A stretch of 8,679 nt of DNA from Spirochaetaceae bacterium (GTDB lineage: Bacteria; Spirochaetota; Spirochaetia; Treponematales; Breznakiellaceae), in NCBI GenBank assembly GCA_031288215.1, contig JAITRV010000224.1, positions 1 to 8,679 on the forward strand. The letters are read 5' to 3'. Position 1 is the first letter of the stretch. Each line of letters begins with the position of its first letter. The notes below the pieces were generated by a model. It did no database searches. It had not been told where the DNA came from and saw only the letters and a program-made list of their open reading frames with translations. The translations under genes were made by a program, and so were the position numbers. Shown here piece after piece: positions 5,331 through 8,679 of this stretch.

Positions 5331-5359
5331 TAGACAAGATCGAATTGTTATATTATAAT
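5331..5359 (+). promoter_or_regulatory. Near-consensus sigma-70 promoter
   Basis: TAGACA (5331-5336, 5/6) and TATAAT (5354-5359, 6/6) are separated by exactly 17 bp in an A+T-rich stretch. This is the best promoter in the window. Transcription would begin near 5366, leaving about 200 nt of leader before the LysM/C39 protein start at 5568. Confidence 0.6.
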
Positions 5360-5388
5360 GGGTACGATGATTGAAAGATGAAAGAAGT

Positions 5389-5419
5389 TTATAAAAATTA
5401 AATAAGGATTATAAAAATT
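5389..5419 (+). repeat. Direct repeat TTATAAAAATT in the leader
   Basis: TTATAAAAATT occurs at 5389-5399 and again at 5409-5419, a 20-bp period, directly downstream of the strong promoter. Low complexity makes chance possible, but two identical 11-mers two helical turns apart could be a protein site. Confidence 0.35.
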
Positions 5420-5448
5420 GAAGCTGATAAGCAGTAAAAAAGACGGTT

Positions 5449-5562
5449 ATGTATGGGCAGGTAGCGGATGTGCGTAAGTTATTGATTGATTTATCCGATA
5501 GTATAGTATGGCCTTCGGTAAAGAAACCGGGGGAATTTGCTATTTTACAGCTGGAGTATTGA
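5449..5562 (+). CDS. Possible 37-aa leader ORF upstream of the LysM/C39 gene
   Basis: An ATG at 5449 opens 37 codons, beginning MYGQVADVRKLLIDLSD and ending FAILQLEY, with a TGA at 5560-5562. The stop is 5 nt before the LysM/C39 start at 5568, and the presumed ribosome binding site of that gene (5553-5556) lies inside its last codons, an arrangement that fits translational coupling. It has no clear Shine-Dalgarno of its own. A second candidate in another frame, a TTG at 5418 with AAGGA 9 nt upstream, gives 19 codons (MKLISSKKDGYVWAGSGCA) and stops at 5477. Neither resembles a family I know. They may be leader peptides, a decayed gene or chance. Confidence 0.25.
   Translation: MYGQVADVRKLLIDLSDSIVWPSVKKPGEFAILQLEY
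5553..5556 (+). promoter_or_regulatory. Ribosome binding site deciding the LysM/C39 start
   Basis: GGAG lies 11 nt before the ATG at 5568. An earlier in-frame ATG at 5508 has no Shine-Dalgarno and directly abuts a -10-like hexamer, so the 5568 start is preferred although the spacing is somewhat long. Confidence 0.5.
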
Positions 5563-5567
5563 TAAAC

Positions 5568-7310
5568 ATGGATAGTTTTTTGAGCAAACAAAAACTCGTA
5601 AAACGCCGGCGTCCGGATTATGTATCCGGCCGCCCCCAAAGGGCCCTGGATATTCGTACTTCCGCTTTTGATGCGGTGAGCAAGACGGCGGAGGGTATGC
5701 CGCCGTTACGCGGAAGAATCCCCCGTATCGCCGGCCTCCTCGCGCTGGCACTGATCCTCTTCGGGGCGGCGTGTCTGGTCCATTTCGCGATCATCTCCCC
5801 GGAACTTCCCCCGGAAAATCTGGTTTCAACCCTGGAGGATGTGGCGACCTATTATAGCGCCCCGGAGAATTCCTATTCCTCCTCGGTGGTGATCCTTCCC
5901 CCGGAGGAGGAGCAGGATTGGGCCGCCCTGTCCGCCTACCATGAACCGGAAAGCCCCATCGGCGCCGGTACCCAGACCGCGGAACGGGAGCAGGATATCG
6001 AATACCGCATCCGCCCCGGGGAAACCCTTTCGGAAATCGCCTATTCCTATAATATTTCCTATGAAATTCTTGCCCATTATAACAATATAACCAATGCCAA
6101 CCGCATCCGGGTGGGGACGAGCATCCGCATCCCTTCCTCGGAAAATGCCAAAGCCGTTGCGGCCCGGTTGGCAATCCGGCCGAGGGTCCAGGCGGCCCCC
6201 CGGGTCAACACCAAAGCCGTCAGGATCGCCTATGAAAGCAGGGACAACGGGGAGATCAACGGCGCCGGGGTAACGGTGCAGTTTTCCATCGTCGATCCCC
6301 CGCCGGAGACGCTCCAGTCCTTTGAATGGAATTTCGGCGACGGAAAACGGGGGTTCCGGCCGAACCCCAGCTACGAATACAGCGCCCCCCGGACCTATGT
6401 GGCGAGTCTCACCGCCCGGGACGCGGCGGGAACGGTTTATAAATCAAATCCCCTGTACATCGATATACCCCATCCGGGGTCGGTGGTGGAACACAGCACC
6501 ACCAAATTCGTCACCCTCTCCTCCCCGGATGAATACTTTGTGGTCTACGGGTCCATCGTCAAGGTCGCCCGGTATCAGGACCTCGATGTCGCGCCCCTGG
6601 ACTTGAGTGAATCCGACAGCTTCCTGACCAAGGTCCGGTTTACCAAACCGGGCTACTATGGTGTCACCGCCGTGGAAAATAGTATGGAGCAGTACTATTC
6701 GGTCTTTGTGAGCCCCGTTCCCACGGTCCACGCCGATCCCCACACGGAAAACTACAACTGGTACCGCACCCAGTACAATACGGGGACCCAGTCAAACTGC
6801 GGCCCCGCCGCGGTATCCATGGCCATCGGCTGGGCCCAGGGAAAATACTACGCCGTTTCTTCCGTGCGCCAGTCCATCGGCTGGACCGGAGACGGGGGGA
6901 CCAGTTTTGAGGAGCTTATCCGGGTTATCAGGAATCAGGATCTGACCGCCACGGTCCAGCCCCTGCGGACGGTGCAGCATATCAAGGACGTCATCGATTC
7001 GGGCAGCATCGCCATCATCCTCTTCCACACCAGCGGGATCAAAACCAGCCCCGCGGACCCGGCGGAGGATCTCTTCGGGAAATACTACAACGATTCCACG
7101 GGCCATTATATCGTAGTCAAGGGTTATTCCCTGGACGGGAAGTATTTGGTGATCCACGATCCCATCCCCAGCGATTGGGGGGTTAACAGCTTCCGCTACG
7201 GGGACGAGATCAGCATGATAGGCAAGAACCGGTACTACCCCGCGGCGGAAATCCTGCGGGCCCTGCGCCGCAACGATATGATCGTGGTTCCCCGGGCCAT
7301 GCTCCCCTAA
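5568..7310 (+). CDS. Bitopic membrane protein with LysM, PKD and C39-like cysteine peptidase domains
   Basis: 580 aa. Residues 1-53 are basic (KQKLVKRRRPDY near the start) and should stay in the cytoplasm. Residues 54-77 (AGLLALALILFGAACLVHF) form one membrane segment with the rest outside. A Pro/Glu-rich linker leads to a LysM domain at 145-189 (YRIRPGETLSEIAYSYNIS to VGTSIRIP), which binds peptidoglycan or chitin-like glycans. A PKD-type fold follows at ~216-300, with the signature WNFGDG at 254-259. From ~397 to the end is a Peptidase_C39_2-like domain: TQSNCGPAAVSMAIGWA puts the catalytic Cys at 411 with Gln408 as the likely oxyanion residue, His513 in GHYIVVKGY, and Asp531 in VIHDPIPSDWG. 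All triad residues are present, so peptidase or amidase activity is plausible. There is no ABC-transporter part, so it is not a bacteriocin exporter. Probable role: cell-wall-linked periplasmic processing; substrate unknown. It is convergent with ychF. Confidence 0.88.
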   Translation: MDSFLSKQKLVKRRRPDYVSGRPQRALDIRTSAFDAVSKTAEGMPPLRGRIPRIAGLLALALILFGAACLVHFAIISPELPPENLVSTLEDVATYYSAPENSYSSSVVILPPEEEQDWAALSAYHEPESPIGAGTQTAEREQDIEYRIRPGETLSEIAYSYNISYEILAHYNNITNANRIRVGTSIRIPSSENAKAVAARLAIRPRVQAAPRVNTKAVRIAYESRDNGEINGAGVTVQFSIVDPPPETLQSFEWNFGDGKRGFRPNPSYEYSAPRTYVASLTARDAAGTVYKSNPLYIDIPHPGSVVEHSTTKFVTLSSPDEYFVVYGSIVKVARYQDLDVAPLDLSESDSFLTKVRFTKPGYYGVTAVENSMEQYYSVFVSPVPTVHADPHTENYNWYRTQYNTGTQSNCGPAAVSMAIGWAQGKYYAVSSVRQSIGWTGDGGTSFEELIRVIRNQDLTATVQPLRTVQHIKDVIDSGSIAIILFHTSGIKTSPADPAEDLFGKYYNDSTGHYIVVKGYSLDGKYLVIHDPIPSDWGVNSFRYGDEISMIGKNRYYPAAEILRALRRNDMIVVPRAMLP

Positions 7311-7367
7311 TGCCGGAGTTATCCGGTTCGCGATGTGCTTCGGGGAGCGCTCGTGTGCCGGGCCGGT

Positions 7368-8477
7368 TCATACATTGAACTTGAAGAACATCACGTCCCC
7401 GTCCCGGACGACATACTCCCTGCCCTCGATCCGGTACTTGCCGGCCTCTTTGATCCGGGCCTCGCTGCCGTACCGGAGCAGGTCCTCATAGGAATAGACC
7501 TCGGCCTTGATGAAGCCCTTCTCAAAATCCGTATGGATCACCCCCGCGGCCTTGGGGGCGCTGTCCCCGGCCCGGATGGTCCAGGCCCGGCACTCGTCGG
7601 CGCCGGCGGTGAAGAAGGTTCTCAGCCCCAGCAGCCGGTAGGCCGCGTGGACCAGGGCGGTAAGCCCCGACTCCTCAAGGCCCAGATCCTCCAGGAAGGC
7701 CCGCTTTTCTTCGGGGTCCCGGATGTCCGCCAATTCCGCCTCACACTTGCCGCAGATCACCACCGCCTCGGCGGATTCCGCCGCGGTCCGCTTCCTGACC
7801 GCCTCCACATAGGCGTTGCCGGCGGAAGCGGTCCCCTCGTCCACATTGCAGACGTAGATTTGGGGCTTCAGGGTGATGAAGTGGCAGTCAAAGACCGCGG
7901 CGCGTTCCTCGCCGGTCAGGGGAACGGCCCGGGCCGCCCCTCCCTGCTCCAGGACCGCCGCGATCTTGTCCAGGGCGGCCAGGGCGGTTTCGGCGGCCTT
8001 CTGGTCCACCTTGGCCTGGACCCGGAGGCTGTGCCGGAGCCGTTCCCGGCGTTTTTCCAGGGTGTCCAGGTCCGCCAGGGCCAGCTCAATGGTGATCGCC
8101 TCCATATCCGAATCGGGGTCGACGCGGTTGTTCACATGGATAATGTCCGGATCGTCGAAGCAGCGGACCACCTGGGCGATAAGGCCCACCTCCCGGATAT
8201 GGGAGAGAAACTGGTTTCCCAGGCCTTCCCCCTTTGAGGCCCCCTTGACCAGGCCGGCGATGTCCACGAATTCCACCGACGCGGGGATGGTCCTCTGGGG
8301 ATTGAAGATACCCCGCAGGGTGTCCAGCCGCTTGTCCGGGACATCCACGATACCCACGTTGGGGTTAATCGTGCAGAAGGGATAATTCGCCGCCTCCGCC
8401 GGGGCGGAAGTCAGGGCCGAAAAGATGGTGGACTTGCCCACATTGGGAAGCCCCACGATACCGCAGTTCAGTGCCAT
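7368..8477 (-). CDS. ychF: Ribosome-binding ATPase/GTPase YchF (OLA1 family)
   Basis: 369 aa (E. coli YchF is 363). The start MALNCGIVGLPNVGKST matches the family's near-invariant opening; the P-loop is GLPNVGKS at 9-16. DIAGLVKGASKGEGLGNQFL (72-91) is the G3/switch II block and NVDE (211-214) replaces the usual NKxD, as in all YchF/OLA1 proteins, which explains their preference for ATP. A coiled-coil helical insert is at ~135-180 and the C-terminal TGS domain ends with AWTIRAGDSAPKAAGVIHTDFEKGFI in pieces and DGDVMFFKFNV. It binds ribosomes and acts in translation and stress responses. Start: the ATG at 8477 is chosen by homology; only a weak AGAAG precedes it. Reading could extend to TTG 8513 or ATG 8507, but this adds non-conserved residues. 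It lies 64 bp after an unrecognised gene on the same strand and faces the LysM/C39 gene across 57 bp, without a clear terminator between. Confidence 0.97.
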   Translation of the reverse strand: MALNCGIVGLPNVGKSTIFSALTSAPAEAANYPFCTINPNVGIVDVPDKRLDTLRGIFNPQRTIPASVEFVDIAGLVKGASKGEGLGNQFLSHIREVGLIAQVVRCFDDPDIIHVNNRVDPDSDMEAITIELALADLDTLEKRRERLRHSLRVQAKVDQKAAETALAALDKIAAVLEQGGAARAVPLTGEERAAVFDCHFITLKPQIYVCNVDEGTASAGNAYVEAVRKRTAAESAEAVVICGKCEAELADIRDPEEKRAFLEDLGLEESGLTALVHAAYRLLGLRTFFTAGADECRAWTIRAGDSAPKAAGVIHTDFEKGFIKAEVYSYEDLLRYGSEARIKEAGKYRIEGREYVVRDGDVMFFKFNV

Positions 8478-8541
8478 GGCTTCTATTGTACGGACCGGGG
8501 CCGTCATAATCAAGTAGCACGTACAGGCAGCAGGGGGCTCC

Positions 8542-8679
8542 TTACCATGCGCGGGGGATAAAGCCGTCGGGTACCGCTATGACGGCGGTTTCCCCGGACT
8601 GTTCGATCACGAAAAAACCGCTTTTTATCGCAAAGGGTTTCACCGCCTCGGGAATAATGCCCCCCGCCACCGCTCCCAG
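8542..8679 (-). CDS. C-terminal fragment of an unrecognised gene (partial)
   Basis: The minus strand is open from the window edge to a TAA at 8542-8544, giving 45 residues that start LGAVAGGIIPEAVKPFAIKS and end AVIAVPDGFIPRAW. The alternation of beta-strand-like stretches (GFFVIEQ, TAVIAVP) and the G+C-rich codon use like its neighbours suggest a real protein end. It is 64 bp upstream of ychF on the same strand and may share its transcript. I do not recognise the family; the start and most of the gene lie outside the window. Confidence 0.55.
   Translation of the reverse strand: MGAVAGGIIPEAVKPFAIKSGFFVIEQSGETAVIAVPDGFIPRAW

Larger units (their letters stand above)
5148..5567 (+). other. 420-bp intergenic region before the LysM/C39 gene
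   Basis: Two parts: a G+C-rich first half (5148-5310) with the 14-bp tandem repeat, ATATAT palindrome and terminator-like hairpin, and an A+T-rich second half (5311-5567) with a strong promoter, an 11-bp direct repeat and small ORFs. A second -10-like hexamer, TATAGT, lies at 5502-5507 with only a poor -35 (TTATTG) 17 bp upstream. No known riboswitch or tRNA is recognised. Confidence 0.5.

Noticed and set aside
5508..5567. Upstream ATG at 5508 as start of the LysM/C39 protein
   Set aside because: No Shine-Dalgarno precedes it; the added residues are not informative, while the ATG at 5568 has GGAG upstream and begins a typical basic N-terminus.
7311..7367. Shared bidirectional terminator between the convergent LysM/C39 and ychF genes
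   Set aside because: Only a 4-bp CCGG/CCGG pairing and a GAGCGCTC palindrome are visible, with no T-run on either strand.
7335..8237. 300-codon plus-strand open frame antisense to ychF
   Set aside because: Overlaps the highly conserved ychF almost entirely; Gly/Pro/Leu-rich composition is typical of an antisense shadow.

Overview
This GC-rich bacterial window (I estimate close to 60 % G+C in genes, with much lower A+T-rich gaps) most resembles a spirochaete of the Treponema group. That is inference from the gene mix: a stand-alone cyclic-nucleotide-binding-domain protein, a large spermidine-synthase-like membrane protein, a membrane-anchored PCMT-like protein, and a LysM/PKD/C39-like surface protein. 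No rRNA, tRNA, IS element, CRISPR array or phage gene is visible.

Layout, left to right. 1-229: non-coding, with a truncated GC hairpin at the edge and a 16-bp perfect palindrome. 230-3755: three minus-strand genes in the transcription order membrane spermidine-synthase-like protein, cyclic-nucleotide-binding-domain protein, HigA-type HTH protein. The gaps are 60 and 79 bp, so they may be one operon. 3756-4115: a divergent 360-bp intergenic region with a tandem 12-bp repeat, a perfect 9-bp inverted repeat and a G-rich, hairpin-forming island. 4116-5147: a plus-strand PCMT-like methyltransferase behind a signal anchor. 5148-5567: a 420-bp gap with 14-bp tandem repeats, a probable terminator, a near-consensus sigma-70 promoter and a ~200-nt A+T-rich leader containing small ORFs. 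5568-7310: a bitopic membrane protein with LysM, PKD and C39-like cysteine peptidase domains. 7368-8477 (minus): the universal GTPase/ATPase YchF, convergent with the preceding gene. 8542-8679 (minus): the last 45 codons of an unrecognised gene.

How the genes may work together: ychF is housekeeping and probably unrelated to the rest. The two divergent genes in the middle both encode membrane-attached proteins with a SAM-methyltransferase-type fold and share one structured control region, so co-regulation is possible but unproven. The LysM/C39 protein probably acts at the peptidoglycan or periplasm. I see no clear new defence or mobile system. The best candidates for something undescribed are the two structured intergenic leaders, the key-residue substitutions in three otherwise recognisable enzyme or sensor folds, and the orphan HigA protein with a histone-H1-like tail.
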